DNA of 64,000 bases. Origin: Liolophura sinensis. Its lineage: Eukaryota > Mollusca > Polyplacophora > Chitonida > Chitonidae. The stretch spans positions 4,225,501 to 4,289,500 of the forward strand of contig NC_088303.1 of assembly GCF_032854445.1 (NCBI RefSeq), written 5' to 3'. Positions within the stretch are counted from its first letter, which is position 1; each line of letters opens with the position of its first letter. A model generated the notes under the pieces. It saw only the letters and a program-made list of their open reading frames with translations, was not told the DNA's origin and did not search any database. The translations under genes were made by a program, and so were the position numbers. Positions 1-12,858 of this stretch are shown here, in pieces.

Positions 1-80
1 GGTTGCTATATTGCCACCCGTGGCGGTAAATTCTGGTCTCTTGTCAATTGATCTCAGTTAGGGTTTTATTCTAATTTTTG

Positions 81-2565
81 ACGAAAAGGCTTAAATGTAA
101 CAACTTATGTGACCCCGTGATCTCTAATGAAGCTCTGATAACTACAACGAAGGACTGTACATCAGTAAAAGCAGTGGAATCACAGGCATTCCGTCCACAT
201 GCAAGGCTGGCATTCAGGTACATGCTTATACCGACGGACATGCCCACTCTAATTCCTACTACTCGAACAATTGCACAAAGAATTCAGCATCAGCCAGCAT
301 ATCAGGCTGTTATAAAAGTATAGAAAATGCCCAAAGCACTCTGTTCCTAATGACTTTTGTCTGAATTTTCATCATACAAATTCTTATCATGCCATACAAA
401 TACAACAAGACAAAGTGGATTGACCTTTAATTCTGAGCGACTCGTAAGTCAACTAATTGGAAGTATGGATAGTAACCCAAACACTGCAAACTTAACAACT
501 ATCTGTTTAACATGGCAGTGGGTACGATTGCACTGAAAGGCTTACAGCGGCCCATTGAAGTTATAGGCTCTCAGTGATTCTACATATACATGTATTCTTA
601 CTGCAACCCAAGTATTGTTTCGTCGTCGGTCTACCTTGTTAAAAACAAACCTGAAAATAAAGATCAAAACTTTATCTCCACGCTTTCTTCCGTCATGTTT
701 GGCCTCGTTTTTGGCAAACCGTAAGAATGGAATTTGACGTTTTCCAGGAGTAGAGGTAGCGATAACAAAACGGTGCCAAAAATGACCGCAGAGGAAAACG
801 TCAAGTTTAAGTTAAGCGGAGACTACAGTTGTTCAATGTGACGTCTTGAGTTTCCAAAATTACTGTTCCTCTGATAGCAGACTTATGAGGGTAGATACGA
901 GTTTGGTGGTACAGCTTATTGATCAACATTAAAGCCACCTTTGTATGGAATTTTTTGAATTTTTGGAATCCAGTTAAGTTTTGGTATATCGGTGTGACGG
1001 GAAAGTACAGATCTTTCTTTGAGAAAGGAGTATGTGAATGAAGTTATACTGCGGTTATTGTTATAGCCCCCATTAAGTGTCATTAATGTACCAAGGGTGA
1101 CGTTTGTAGGTGCAGTATTAATGGATAAATGGGCCAGACTGCTATTCATCACAGAAGCGCCCCCTGGCGTCAGAATCGGGAATTACATGTATCAGGTACC
1201 AAGTATGGTAGTTGTAGGTGCAATATTGATGGAGGTATAGCCCAATAAATAATGGATAGAAATAATGATTTGTCCTCGTTGAATAGTTAACCATTAACTG
1301 CGAATCGCAATCTAAGATATTTCACGTGAAATGGGTGATGTTTTTAAAAAGGGTAGGTCGTAGAATACGTCGATTTTGCGGTAGTTGTAGCAATATTTAG
1401 CTATTCTACAAAAACATGACAGTAATAATTCCTGCAGACAAATTTAACATTGTTAAGGACTTTGTCAAAAGTCCTTAATAACGCAGGGGGCAACTTTCTC
1501 TGGAAGTCAATATTGCACGCAGGAACGTCAGAACGTTTGGCTGTTGTATCGGCATTAGCATTTACGTGGCGGATTGCATACAACCTTTTTCTTTAGTGTA
1601 GCGCAAAACCAGTGTCAAGTACTGAAGGTGGGAATATCTGCCGTGTTGCATATGGTTCTAGTTCGAATAATACTTTAGCCTTTTTCTCAGCTCTTTCGGC
1701 GGAGAAACCCCCCAGACCTTTCCACGTGCGACCGAAAAACCAGAGTGAGGTGGGCATGAACTCACAACGACCACATAGTTGAGAGGCTCCTCACTTTCTT
1801 GAAAGGGAAGTACCTATACTCACAAAACCATATCTCCCTCGATCCGTGACATTTACCATAATTTCGCTATGTTTTAGAAGGAATTTGTAAACTTTATCAA
1901 CAGAAATGCACTAAATGATTAGCAAAATTGGTTTTCATTAAACTTAATTTAATGTTCTGTTGAATATTGAATGTTAAGTTATCTGATTCTTATGTCCCTG
2001 ATTTATTGGCGATTTATTGCCAGTTTTGGTGACATTTTGGCTCATTGAATGCTGTTGCTCCAATATCTTTAGCAACATTTGTAAAGGATATAATATCACC
2101 TCGGTTTCGATGACGTCCGGATTTCATAAGTAGTTGTCTCCTTGACTTGAACTGTGTAATAGTGTTGCTCCCACGTCGCTAGGGTTATTTGTAAAGGGGA
2201 TACGATCACTTTCGGGTTCGGTGATGTCACTTCCGGTCAGTTAAAATAGCTATCCGTCAGTGTATATGCGTTTTTTTAAAAATATCCAATTAGTTTTAAT
2301 GTTTTTAGGAAAGTATCTTTTGCTCTACTCAATTGGCTAATAGCCCAAATACCGTCAGGGCTACATTCGGACGCATTAAAATTAAAATAACATTAGGACT
2401 GTTTACACCATGATCTCTACAAACTTGTGGTATTTTTGTTCTCTACTTGCGCATCTGCAAATGTTAGCCATTTATTTACAAGATCCCTTTTATACCTTTA
2501 GTCACCAGAGAAGTGAAAAAAAAATAAAAAGCGACCAATACTATTAGGGAATTTAACTTGTGGTC
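81..2565. other. Non-coding stretch, nothing recognised
   Basis: AT-rich sequence with only short, non-conserved open frames. Two related blocks at about 2,070-2,120 and 2,170-2,230 (TTTGTAAAGG..ATATAATATCACCTCGGTTTCG-like) suggest an old repeat. I see no gene. Confidence 0.6.
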
Positions 2566-3155
2566 AAATATCGTCACCCACTGAGGCACCCAGTAAATAA
2601 TGATATCATCACCCAATGAGGCACCCAGTAAATAATGATATTCGTCACCCAGTGAGGTACCCAATAAATAATGATATCGTCACCCAATGAAGCACCCAGT
2701 AAATAATGGCATCTGGGGTCAAACATTGTCACCCAATGAGGCGCCCAGTAAATAATGACATCTGGGGTCAAATATCGTCACCCAATGAGGCACCAGTAAA
2801 TAATGACATCTGGGGTCAAACATTGTCACCCAATGAGGCTCCCAGTAAATAATGACATCTGGGGTCAAACATCGTCCCCCAATGAGGCACCAGTAAAGAA
2901 TGACATCTTGGGTCAAACATCGTCCTCCAATGAGGCACCAGTAAATAATGACATCTGTGGTCAAATATCGTCACCCAATGAGGCAGCCAGTAAATAATGA
3001 CATCTGTGGTCAAATATCGTCACCCAATGAGGCACCCAGTAAATAAGGACATCTGTGGTCAAATATCGTCACCCAATGAGGCAGCCAGTAAATAATGACA
3101 TCTGTGGTCAAATATCGTCACCCAATGAGGCACTCAGTAAAAAATGACATCTTCA
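2566..3155. repeat. 49-bp minisatellite
   Basis: About 12 units. The left three or so are short (about 36 bp, lacking the CATCTGGGGTCAAA part); the rest are 49 bp (GTCACCCAATGAGGCACCCA plus GTAAATAATGACATCTG and so on). The spacing was checked at 2,941 and 2,990. Apparent antisense peptides rich in HYLLGASLGD are by-products of the repeat. Confidence 0.95.
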
Positions 3156-3600
3156 CAATTTATGACAAAAGCATGCAAAAAATAAGACAGCTTTCGTGAA
3201 CAATAAGCCAAACTTCGTCAGGTACCATACTCGATATACTTAAGTTCAGAAACATTTGTCAAATGGCCAATATGATAATCAGTGAGTTACCACAGTATTC
3301 AAGATATAAAAACTGTTTTTGTGCATTGCGCGGGGTGGCAAATGATTTAGCAGTGAATAAAATGTCACCCAGGTCGGTCAGGTAGTTCTCAAGGAAAACA
3401 TTCTGTAAAGGTTTTGATCTAACATGGCCGACAAATCCCGTGATCAGTTTTATATGGCTCATTTGTTTCTTGCAATGAGAACTAATAAAATGCATTTAAG
3501 ATCGCTGCATTTTTTACCTCATTCTGTCTAAGACATGGTGCTAGGGGGCGTGCAATAGAGTAAAACCCTAACTGAGGTTAATTGATAAGAGGCCGTATTT

Positions 3601-3762
3601 CACCGGTTACGTGTGACCATTTGCCAGCGATCACACCGATGTCGCTGCTCTGCTCTCACTCTCTATGCTGTAGCGGTAATTCACCGGTTACGTGTGGCCT
3701 TTTGCCAGCTATCACACTGTTGTCGCTGCTCTGGTTTTTCTCTCTATGCTGTACGTCTTATT
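3601..3762. repeat. Tandem duplication, 81-bp unit
   Basis: Two copies beginning CACCGGTTACGTGTG (3,601 and 3,682) and ending CTCTCTATGCTGTA, diverged by several changes. Directly to the right of the 3.55-kb inverted arm. Confidence 0.85.
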
Positions 3763-4696
3763 TATATTTAATTCCTTGAAGAATTTGTAAGACCCGTATG
3801 ACTTGTTTTTTTAGTCAAACTTATGTGGCCAGTAACACAGATTATTTGGGTCTACTGTACTTTTAACGTAGCTTATATATTTGTGATCCTTATCTATTAT
3901 CTACTGGGCCCCCATTGTAGCTTATATATTTGTGATCGTTACACCCAGCTGTACCCGAAACTGTGTCCCGTTCAAATACCTTTAATAATTTGAGCTATTT
4001 TCTCACATTTTCATCAGCCTGTTGTTGCCTAATTGCATTTTCACGAAGTTCATGTTCATCACACTTCATTCGCGTTGGAATCAGTCTGGAATGGATACCT
4101 TGGAGATTATTACCTATATGCCATGTATTTTAAATTTTACCAAATTCCAGTGTGATGTGGTTATCCAATATGGCGCAAACCACGTGACTTACATTGCTCT
4201 CTTTTGGTGTCCTGGTATAAATTTTACATCCCTACAATATAATAAATTTTCAGATTCCTGACAACAGCCTTATAGATTTTGGGGAAATATAGAACTTAAC
4301 AAAAACAAACGGGCTTCCAGTAAGCTACTGTAATCCTAATTAATGCCTGGTATGTTTGGCAAACTTGCAGAAATGTTGAATGAAGGCTCTTGATATTCCT
4401 CTTATCCTTCCAAAAGCAGGCATTGCCTTTTGGTTATTTATATTAAATGCATTATGTGAACCGTGATTTCTGCATAGTTATGGGTGGTAACTTGCCAATT
4501 TTTGAATTAGTTCTTTATGATCAGAGCCAATAGGTTTTTTCTGGTCAGAGCAACCCGGTTATTTGTGGTCAGTCCGACCTAGTTATTTGTGGTCAGTCCT
4601 ACCAAAGCTATTAACGGTCAGTCCGATCAAACTATTTTTGGTATAACTGACCACAAAAAGAAACTTAATAATATCTTAGTCGAGAATGCGGCCAGG

Positions 4697-4785
4697 ATGT
4701 TTTGGTCGGTCAAGTCTGTACCAAGTTTTGGGTCGGTCAAGTCTGTACCAAGTTTTGGGTCGGTCAAGCCTGTACCAATTTTTTT
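4697..4785. repeat. Short tandem repeat, about 26-bp unit
   Basis: Three copies of GGTCGGTCAAGTCTGTACCA plus AGTTTT. Just left of it, 4,545-4,645, the related word GGTCAGTCCGACC recurs several times. Confidence 0.8.
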
Positions 4786-4799
4786 TTGGGTCTAAAACG

Positions 4800-7265
4800 A
4801 CCAAGTCCATATAACATTGTGGTAAATCACTGACCTGGAAGTTTCAGCAGTAATGCTTTATTGCACAAATTGAAATGGTTGATGTTATTATGCAACTAGG
4901 CGAAATATATATGTATGTACACACCATATGCAGGGCATTATGAGGGGCGCCATCCATAAATGGTGTCAAACGACCCCAACTCCCGGTCACCGCGTCAGTG
5001 AGTTTGCCAGGATGAATTCTGTATTCCTTACACGAGAATTTGTGGAAATCTCGATTCTCCCAGTATGTGATGAAGACATCGGTATAATGCAGGTTTCAGA
5101 ATATCTGGAGTAAGAAGTAGGCTTAAAGAAACAGAACCCATCCTGATTAAATTCAGCAGTGTGTTAACAATGAGTTTTACACCATTCGTGAGGCGAACAA
5201 TACATAAAGTGTTGAAGACAGAAGCATATGAGCTTTCTCCGTTAATCCAAAGCACATTATTATTCTGTGGGATTCTTTGGGAAATTATTTATAAGAATTA
5301 TTCAGATATATAGTATAGAAAGGCTGCAGTATGAAGTGTGAAACCAGAAAAGCGACGACAGTTATGCTCGTTAGCAAATGGTCACACCTAACTTTAAAAT
5401 CTGGTCCCTTCTCAATTTTCCTTTTTTAGAGTGTTTTTCTAACTGCTCATGTAAATACTTTGATCTACTAACAAGATACCTAGCCCAATGGCTTAAGTAG
5501 AATTAGGTTTAAAAAGACAGTAATGTTGATTACACTTTGTTGGACGGTCTAGACAGTAGTTACTGGATCAGGCCGCCAAATATACTCAAAAAAGCTAAAA
5601 ACGCTCTGCATTTTATATTGTATTGTCACGTCCTATTTTATATACAGTACAAAATTTTAATCTAAACAAGTGCACAAATATCTTAAGTTGCTGAATGATG
5701 TTAGGACATGGATTTTATTTGAAGAAACATATTTCAGTCGAAACATGGGTTCTCTTGTGACGCATGTCAATCTGTTCCAACCAGGGAACTTAAATATTGT
5801 GTTACACTTCGTGTGGACATGCTTACGGTGTAAACCCAGGTGTTGAAATCGAGGAATGTGTTGCACCGAAACATATAACAGATATTAGACTCTATAAACT
5901 ATAATGATGATTACATAGTGGAAAATAAGTCTTTTACAGTACCAGAAAACCAGTACAGGAAAATGTGTCGTTAAGACGACGTCTTATCGTACATCGACGC
6001 ATACTGGGCTACCTCCACTGGTAGATCAAAACGATACGTTTGTGAGGCAAAAGACGAACTTTCCCAAATGTGACGGACAGGTGTTTGTCATATTGGTTTT
6101 TGAGAGTAATCTCCCCTGACCTTCAATCATGCCATGCAGAGCACTTAATTATAAATAATCTTACTAACGTAGTTGGCCTCTTATTGCCACTAAGGCTGAG
6201 CAAGACAGACGATTTACAGGCATTCTCTGTCCACCGACTTGTCTTCAAGTGACTAGTCTGCACCGAGGAGCATATCCATTCCAGTCACTGGAATCATGCT
6301 AACAAAGTTAATATGAAGGATCCAAACTTTCTTCCCAAAATGACATGTCATGTTGTCACAATGATGCCGTGAATGCAGGCTTTCCTGAGGGCGAAATCGC
6401 CTTGAAACTTCAACCGTATACTGAACAGAAAACCATTTCGTCCAGAAATTCGTCATGCTTGTTGTCATTTGTGTGGCTTTTTAACACTGAACTAGATGGC
6501 GAAGCTCTGACAGCTCATAAAGGTTGGACTTGAATGACGTCATTCGGCGGAGACTACCGAGGTACATTACTGTACCTTTTCCCAAAATGTTTTTACACTC
6601 AATAAAAGAATACATACATATAATTAGGTTTATGACTAAATAACCAGTCTGGTCATTAGTCCTTTAATATTACAAAAACGATTATTACAGCGTATTTCAT
6701 AACTTCTTGTGAGGCATTATACATAATTAAAACATGTACGGAAATTTGATAGTAAATTATTACCGCAAAATAATGCCAGGTAAAGCTGTTTTCAACTAAA
6801 TACGCCCGGTAATGCGAGATGTATGGGCCTTCTTATCTTCAGGGGCCATCGGCTGTCGGATGGTTTGGCGTCTATAAAGAGTTGTTTGCAAGCTTGTCAC
6901 TGGTCTGATCGACGTAAGCCACTCAAGAGTCCGTTCCCGTTTTTAATTTGTAGGCGATGCTGTGCAAAATAACATACCCGTATATATAAGATTATTTATA
7001 TTCACCATTTATGCAACAGCTGAGTGTTAGGTAGCTACATGACTCTATCTCTATGTAAATATTTTCATTTTGACCTTATATTGTGCCATTTTGAAAATTC
7101 CCAACAGAAACGACCAGCGTTTATGGTTTCAATGTAAAGTATGATGCCGTATTAGTAACCGAGCTTTCATTCATCCGTATTTCTTAGTACGGAGTATATG
7201 ATGTGGTCCAACATATAAAAGTACAAAAAAGCTTCTCGGCTCACTTCATGGTGAAGTTACTTCAA
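4800..7265. other. Non-coding stretch
   Basis: No supported gene. At 5,390-5,450, ATCTGGTCCCTTCTCAATTT resembles the inverted arm at 20-76, so another member of that repeat may lie here. Confidence 0.55.
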
Positions 7266-7270
7266 CAGGT

Positions 7271-8850
7271 GTATTATATACCTGGTGAGATATGGCGTCA
7301 CCTCAGGGGATTATCTGATACCTGGCGAGATGAAGTGTTACGTCAGGGGGTTTATCTGGTACCTGTTGAGATGCGGTGTTACGTAAGGGGGTTTATCTGG
7401 TACCTGCTGAGACGTGACGTTACGTCATTTGATTATCTGGTACCTGGTGAGATGAGGTGTTACGTCAGGGGGTTATCTGGTACCTGGTGAAATGAGGTGT
7501 TACGTCAGGGGTTATCTGGTGCCTGGTGAGATGCGGTGTTACGTTTATGCGGTGTTACGTTATCTGGTACCTGGTGAGATGTGACATTATGTCTGGTATC
7601 CGCTGAGATGAGGTTTTACGTCAAGGGGTTAATGTGGAACCTGGTGGGATGCCGTGTTACGTCAGGGAGTTTATCTGGTACCTGGTGAGATGCGATGTTA
7701 CGTCAGGGGGTTTATCTGGCACCTGGTGAGATGAGGTGTTACGTCAGGGGGTTTATTTGGTACCTGGTGAGACGTGACGTTACGTCAGGGGATTATCTAG
7801 TACCTGCTGAGATGAGGTGTTACGTCAGGGGGTTTATTTGGTACCTGGTGAGATGCGGTGTTACGTCAGAGAGTTTATCAGGTAGCTGCTGAGATGCGGT
7901 GTTACGTCAGTTTATCAGGCACTTGGTGAGATGTGGAGTTACGTCAAGGGTGTTTGTCAGGTACCTGGTGAGATGTGGCGTTACGTTAGGCGGTTTATCA
8001 GGTACCTGGTGAGATGTGGCGTTACGTCAGGGAGTTTTTCAGGTACCGAATGAGATGAGGTGTTACGTCAGGGTGTTTATCTGGTTCCTGTTGAAATGTG
8101 CTGTTACGCCAGGGGCGTTTATCTGGTACCTGGTGAGATGTGGCGTTACGTCGAGGGTTCATCTGACACCTGGTGAAATGTGGCGTTACGTCAGGGGGTT
8201 TATCAGGTACCTGATGGGATGTGGTGTTACGTCATGCGGTTTTCACGTACTTGATGAGATGTAGGTTTACATCAGGGGGTTTATCACGTACCTGTTGAAA
8301 TGTGGTGTTACGTCAGGGAGTTTATCAGGTACCTGTTGAGATATGGCTTTACGTCGGAGGGTTCATCTGGTGCCTGGTGCCTGGTACCTGGTGTTACGCA
8401 AGGGGAATTACCTTGTACTTTGTGAGACGCCTTGTTACGTGAGAGGATTTATCTGGTGCCTGGTGAGCTGTAGGTTTACGTCAGGGGGTTTATCAGGTAC
8501 CTGTTGAGATGTGGCATTACGTCAGGGAGTTTATCAGGTAGCTGATGAGATGTGGCGTTACGTCATGCGGTTTATCAGGTACCTGATGAGATTTGGCGTT
8601 ATGTCGGGGAGTTTATCTGGTACCTGTTGAGATGTGACGTTACGTCCGGAGGATTATCTGGTACCTGGTGAGGTGCGGTGTTAAGTCAGGCGATTTATCA
8701 TGTACCTATAGAGATGCGGAGTTACGTCAGGAGATTTACCATGCATCTAGTGAGTTGTAGCTTTACATCAGGGGGTTTTTCAGGTACCTGTTGAGACGTG
8801 GCGTTACGTCAGGGAGTTTATCGGGTACATGGTTTATCTGGTACCTGTTT
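7271..8850. repeat. 41-bp minisatellite with TTACGTCA and GGTACC in most units
   Basis: About 38 units, consensus GAGATGCGGTGTTACGTCAG plus GGGGTTTATCTGGTACCTGGT. The 41-bp spacing was checked at 7,687 and 7,728. Internal variation is high (ATCAGG versus ATCTGG, GCGGTG versus GTGGCG). It lies 3' of the secreted-protein gene. Confidence 0.95.
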
Positions 8851-8903
8851 CAGTTTTAGGTAGGCAGTTTTCTCTATGTAACATGATATAATCTTCAGCC
8901 CAG

Positions 8904-9007
8904 TTAAATTTTGTTAGCATTCACTTTTGTAACTTCCCGCCGTTCCCCTTTAAACATGACATCTACAGTATCCCACCATATACTACTATACTGCTCCCTC
9001 TGTTTTG
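8904..9007 (-). CDS. Possible last exon of the secreted-protein gene
   Basis: If the acceptor ATGATAG at 9,008 is used, the frame joins exon 1 (G|CA, Ala) and reads KQREQYSSIWWDTVDVMFKG to a TAA at 8,904, giving a 126-residue protein. It has no cysteine, leaving an odd count of five. The polypyrimidine stretch upstream is fair (TTTATTTATTTGTTGTTCTG). The exon stops just short of the 41-bp satellite. Alternative acceptors exist. Confidence 0.3.
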
Positions 9008-9145
9008 CTATCATTGCAGAACAACAAATAAATAAATAAAATAAATGTTTCTCATTAAGCGAAGACCAGCCAGAGTTGTCAATCTTCACTCAGAAAAAGC
9101 AAACAGCCCTTTTGCGGCCCCAAAATATAGGTAACAATGTCCTAC

Positions 9146-9422
9146 CTGTTGCGAAGCATTTACAGTACAGAAAACTGCAATCGCCGAACAGCTCCGTTGG
9201 ATCGACTTCATCAAACTGCTGTCCGTTCTCCAGGCATTTCTTACTGAATGTGTCACAGAAATCTTCGCCTGCGGAGTCAGACCCGCTGGACTCGTTGGAT
9301 TTGCTTGATTTGCTGGATTCATTGGATTTGCTGGATTTCGACTCTTTGCTTGCGTGACCCTGTTCCACCGTCAGTAAGATCAGTAGTATAGTCATCAACG
9401 CGAAAGTAAATGCCGTTTTCAT
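9146..9422 (-). CDS. Putative small secreted Ser-rich, Cys-containing protein, exon 1
   Basis: The ATG at 9,422 starts a clear signal peptide (MKTAFTFALMTILLILLTVE, cleavage likely after GHA at residue 24), then a Ser/Lys/Asn/Glu low-complexity segment (two SKSNESSKSS-like repeats, residues 25-50), then a five-cysteine region (C56, C63, C82, C87, C89) to residue 92. The exon ends at a GTAGGA donor. A TATA box lies 83 bp upstream of the ATG. The family is not recognised. The pattern suits a secreted matrix, mucus or defence-type peptide, but that is inference. An open frame seven bases short of an upstream TTG is not used as the start. Confidence 0.62.
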
Positions 9423-9504
9423 GGTTGACAATGCTGAATTGTAGATGTAAACTTCTGAGGGGTGGGGTCAATGTCAGTTTTATCTGCCAGTGTATGACAT
9501 TTAG

Positions 9505-9514
9505 CCTTTATATA
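9505..9514 (-). promoter_or_regulatory. TATA box of the secreted-protein gene
   Basis: Minus strand TATATAAAGG, 83 bp 5' of the ATG at 9,422. A start site about 30 bp downstream (near 9,478) would leave a short 5' UTR of about 55 bases. Its exact match and spacing support a real, probably tissue-specific, promoter. Confidence 0.6.
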
Positions 9515-12350
9515 GCGTTTCAAAATTCAAAAAACACACTGTGCTCGATCAGTGAACAATGACAAATCAAATACGTCGGCTATCTTGTAACAAGAACTGA
9601 AATGCAGACAGGTCTATAGAGAGTATTGTTTCTTTCTTTTCAGTTATGTACATTTACACAAAAAGCAGCCTATTACCACCTCTTGACCCACTTCATCTCC
9701 GCCACACCCTCGCCCACTTCAGAGATATGTTTTGTTTTTCTATTCGCTAAATGTTTCTACTAGCACTTACGTATAACAAAGGCTTCAGTAAAAACACTTG
9801 AAGTAACGCATCTCTTATTGAAAAATCTCTTCAATGCGATATCCAATTCTGAGTGAATATAATATTATCTTCTGTCAGATGCACATGGATATAAGTGAAC
9901 TTTTATTATCGAATTTCATCCCATTTTATACAGTACTCAGTCTTATAAGTGCCAGTGTCTTCATGGAGTAAACAATTACCTTACATTGCATTTTGTTCAG
10001 ATCTGTGAGAATTATTATTTATATGCACTTAAGGCATAGAAAAAGTTTACACAAAGAACATCAAAATATGGTTTGTTTAGCAATGCATAAGGTTTACATT
10101 GCAGTGACATCTTTTCATTTGACAACACCAACGCTCAGTATCTACTGGGCCAGGCCATATATACTCATTAAGGTACCTGTAAGAATATAGCCGTGAATCT
10201 ACTTGTATGGAAAGTTTACCAAAATGAAATTAAAACAATTTCTGCTAACAGGAATAAGGTTATGTTTATTTATCTATCTGATTGGTGAATTAAAAGTTTT
10301 GAGTTATTAGGAAGACATCACTACATTTTCTCAGTTGCATATCGTCGACCTGTCATTCACTGAATACTACTTGAAATGTAAATTGGAATGTTGCAAAATT
10401 CGAAAGCAATACATTTAACTTTACAGGTGGTCAGTGTTCAGTTTCAAGAAAAATGTGTTGCTTTATTATATTTTGTTCTGATAAGAATCTTGTTACAGGT
10501 AAAGAACACCTAAAATGTTATTTTGCACGAAATACAAACAACAAACATAGCCTACCATATTATTTAAACAACACCCACCATTCCGATCTTTTCCAGGGTT
10601 ATTCTGCCGCTCTTGTGACGGTTTCTGTGAACTTTACTTAGTGTATTAAAGTTATGTAAGGTTATCTGATTGCCATGGAGGAATAGGGTCAGATAGGACA
10701 TATGGATAGAAAGCTATAAGCAAGCAATGCAAAATAATTCTACTGATTCAAACTGCTGGCCTTAATGAAAATGGCTATAGCTAGGTAAGGATATGTCAGG
10801 ATGACCCCTGTACGTACACGTATTCATGCCTTTTCCTAGGAGTGTTATGCAGCATGGGCGCTAAAATGAACACAAAATGCTGCAGATGGAGTGGTGTGTA
10901 TCAGGTCAGAAACTCCCGGCTTTTGACGTGTGATGTTCCCCCTTATTCGAGGAACGATATGCTCAATCTACAGATTGCTCAAAGCCACAGATGGTGTATG
11001 CTTTTGTTCACTTCCAGGAAGGCCGATCAATTAATTTATTGATTTGATTGGTGCTTTACGCCATAATCAATAACCGATCAATCCGTGCTATAGATATTTA
11101 CTTGATTGCCGTTTACACACTACTTCATTGATGAGTATTTCATATGTTTACGGCAAACAACATTATGGTGGAAGGGCCTTCCACAGGTTGCTGGCAGACT
11201 TTCCAACATATGACCAGAGAGCATGAACTGGACTTCAGCTCACAGCGACTGCATTGGTGAGCGGCTTCTGAGTCACTGTACTGTGCTTGCACGCTTACTC
11301 TCGTACTTGACAATTTTTCAGTGCTGTGAAAACGAGGAGACATTAGGTGTGTGTACATATATTGTGTATGGTGGCATCCACTGAAGTATCATGCCAAAGA
11401 CACCAAACCTCACACCCCACCCAGTATACTGACATCGAGTCAGTCAACCCTCCTCTAACCTCTCAGTTCTTTCCGCCAAGCAAGTGTCATTTTAAAGTCT
11501 TTGGTATGGCCCGATACGGGTTTGATCCTAGGGTATCCCGACTTAAAGGCGGGCGCTCTAACCGAAGCGGTCCGTATTTACATCCATTCACAGTGATCTT
11601 ATGAACAGATTTAACTGATTATTGTTAAACTGACACAATTCGTATTCGTCAGCAGAATGATGGTCACTGGCATCACTTTAATTTTGGCTTTGTTCACTGT
11701 GTATTCTTAAAAAGCTCTTTCGACACTTTATGATACGACATTTGGTATCAAATATTAATTTTTAAAAAACTTGCTAATATTCCGGTACAAATGTTCTTCT
11801 ACCTTTTTTAAACCGTCTTGGGTTCTTGTTCTAGCAAGAGCTAATGTCATTTTGAAATAATTGGCGTTGTGTAATGAAGACACGTAGTTGTTATAATTGT
11901 TGATTTTCTTGTGAAGAACTTTCTACTAACTGAAGGTTTACTCATCAGTCAATATGATACCATTTGGATGTCACCAAAACGAGCTAACATTTCCTATTAC
12001 TATACCTCATAGGTTAAATGTCGGTTTCCATCAGTGGAGAGAGGGTCACATGAAATTCCGCAAAACATGATGTACAATGTTCACGCGCGCCAAGGAATGC
12101 AACGTCACGCTCACAAAGTATTATCCCCCATTCACGAGGCAATACCCAACGATCTCGTGCTATTATCCAACAATCACATACATTTATTCCTTTGAGAGCT
12201 TTCTGATGTCTGCTTGTTCGTACAAATGACATACAAATCGGGCGATTTAAAGTACAACACGGAAAGGTACTGTTTTTTTTTTTGGTATAATAAAACATAT
12301 GGCCCTCGTTGAACACCACGTCTTTCGAGCTGATGTCCTGATGTCAACAG
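9515..12350. other. Non-coding stretch with SINE remnants
   Basis: Besides the SINE at 11.35 kb, a diverged SINE family B-like block is visible at about 11,140-11,300 (ACATTATGGTGGAAGGG..GGTTGCTGGCAGACTTTCC). No gene recognised. Confidence 0.55.
11345..11585 (-). mobile_element. Older SINE family A relative, tail missing
   Basis: Contains GTATCATGCCAAAGACACCA, the CACCCCACCCAGTATACTGA body, and a recognisable head end CGGGTTTGATCCTAGGG..GGCGGGCGCTCTAACC. The 3' domain is truncated at the left. Confidence 0.75.
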
Positions 12351-12372
12351 CAGTTATCTCCCTTTGCAATTG

Positions 12373-12545
12373 ATTTAGTTATTTATTTATTTTATTGGTG
12401 TTTTACGCCGTACTCAAGAATATTTCACTTATACGACGGCGGCCAGCATTATAGTGGAAGGAAACGGGTAGAGCTCGGGGAAACCCACGACCATCCGCAG
12501 GTTGCTGAGGGACCTTTCCACTTACGACCAGAGACCCTTTGCAAC
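12373..12545 (-). mobile_element. SINE family B copy, head truncated
   Basis: TTTATTTTATTGGTGTTTTA, CGCCGTACTCAAGAATATTT, CGACGGCGGCCAGCATTATA and ACCATCCGCAGGTTGCTGAG match the 47.2-kb copy. The tRNA-like head beyond CCAGAGACC is missing. Confidence 0.85.
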
Positions 12546-12858
12546 TGATAAATCTCACCTCACAGCATGCACTATCTGTAATCTCACTGTATGGTCATAA
12601 GACTTTGTTCAGCTTAACTGAACATACAATTGAACACTCCTAATGTCTCATATGTCTCGTTCGCTTGTGTATACATTTATAGTCAGACATTTCTCTGACG
12701 TTAGGTTTGGTAAAAATTTTGAGCAGCAAGGATGGCCGAAACCAGCGTGCTACATTTGAAAACATGATGCACCTGCCGCGGTAGTTTGTCACAGCATTAG
12801 AGGCAAAAACTTCCCATCAAATACGTATCTACGGTATGTAGACTCTTACATTCCTTAC

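Larger units (their letters stand above)
20..3611. repeat. Pair of inverted about-57-bp arms enclosing 3.5 kb
   Basis: Positions 20-76 and 3,554-3,611 are reverse complements at about 80% identity, with 16 exact bases TAAAACCCTAACTGAG (3,561-3,576 versus the complement of 53-68). They may be ends of a non-autonomous element or two inverted copies of one repeat. The interval holds the 49-bp satellite. Confidence 0.6.

Noticed and set aside
2574-3013. Overlapping open frames on both strands through the 49-bp array
   Set aside because: The peptides only echo the tandem unit, drift in frame between units and have no start or splice context.
7203-8264. Open frames with VLRQGVYLVPGEM-like repeats
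   Set aside because: They are translations of the 41-bp satellite; 41 is not a multiple of 3 and the frames break repeatedly.
12014-12319. 101-codon open frame on the minus strand with several cysteines
   Set aside because: Contains a Lys run encoded by a poly-A tract and lacks any recognisable pattern; probably chance.
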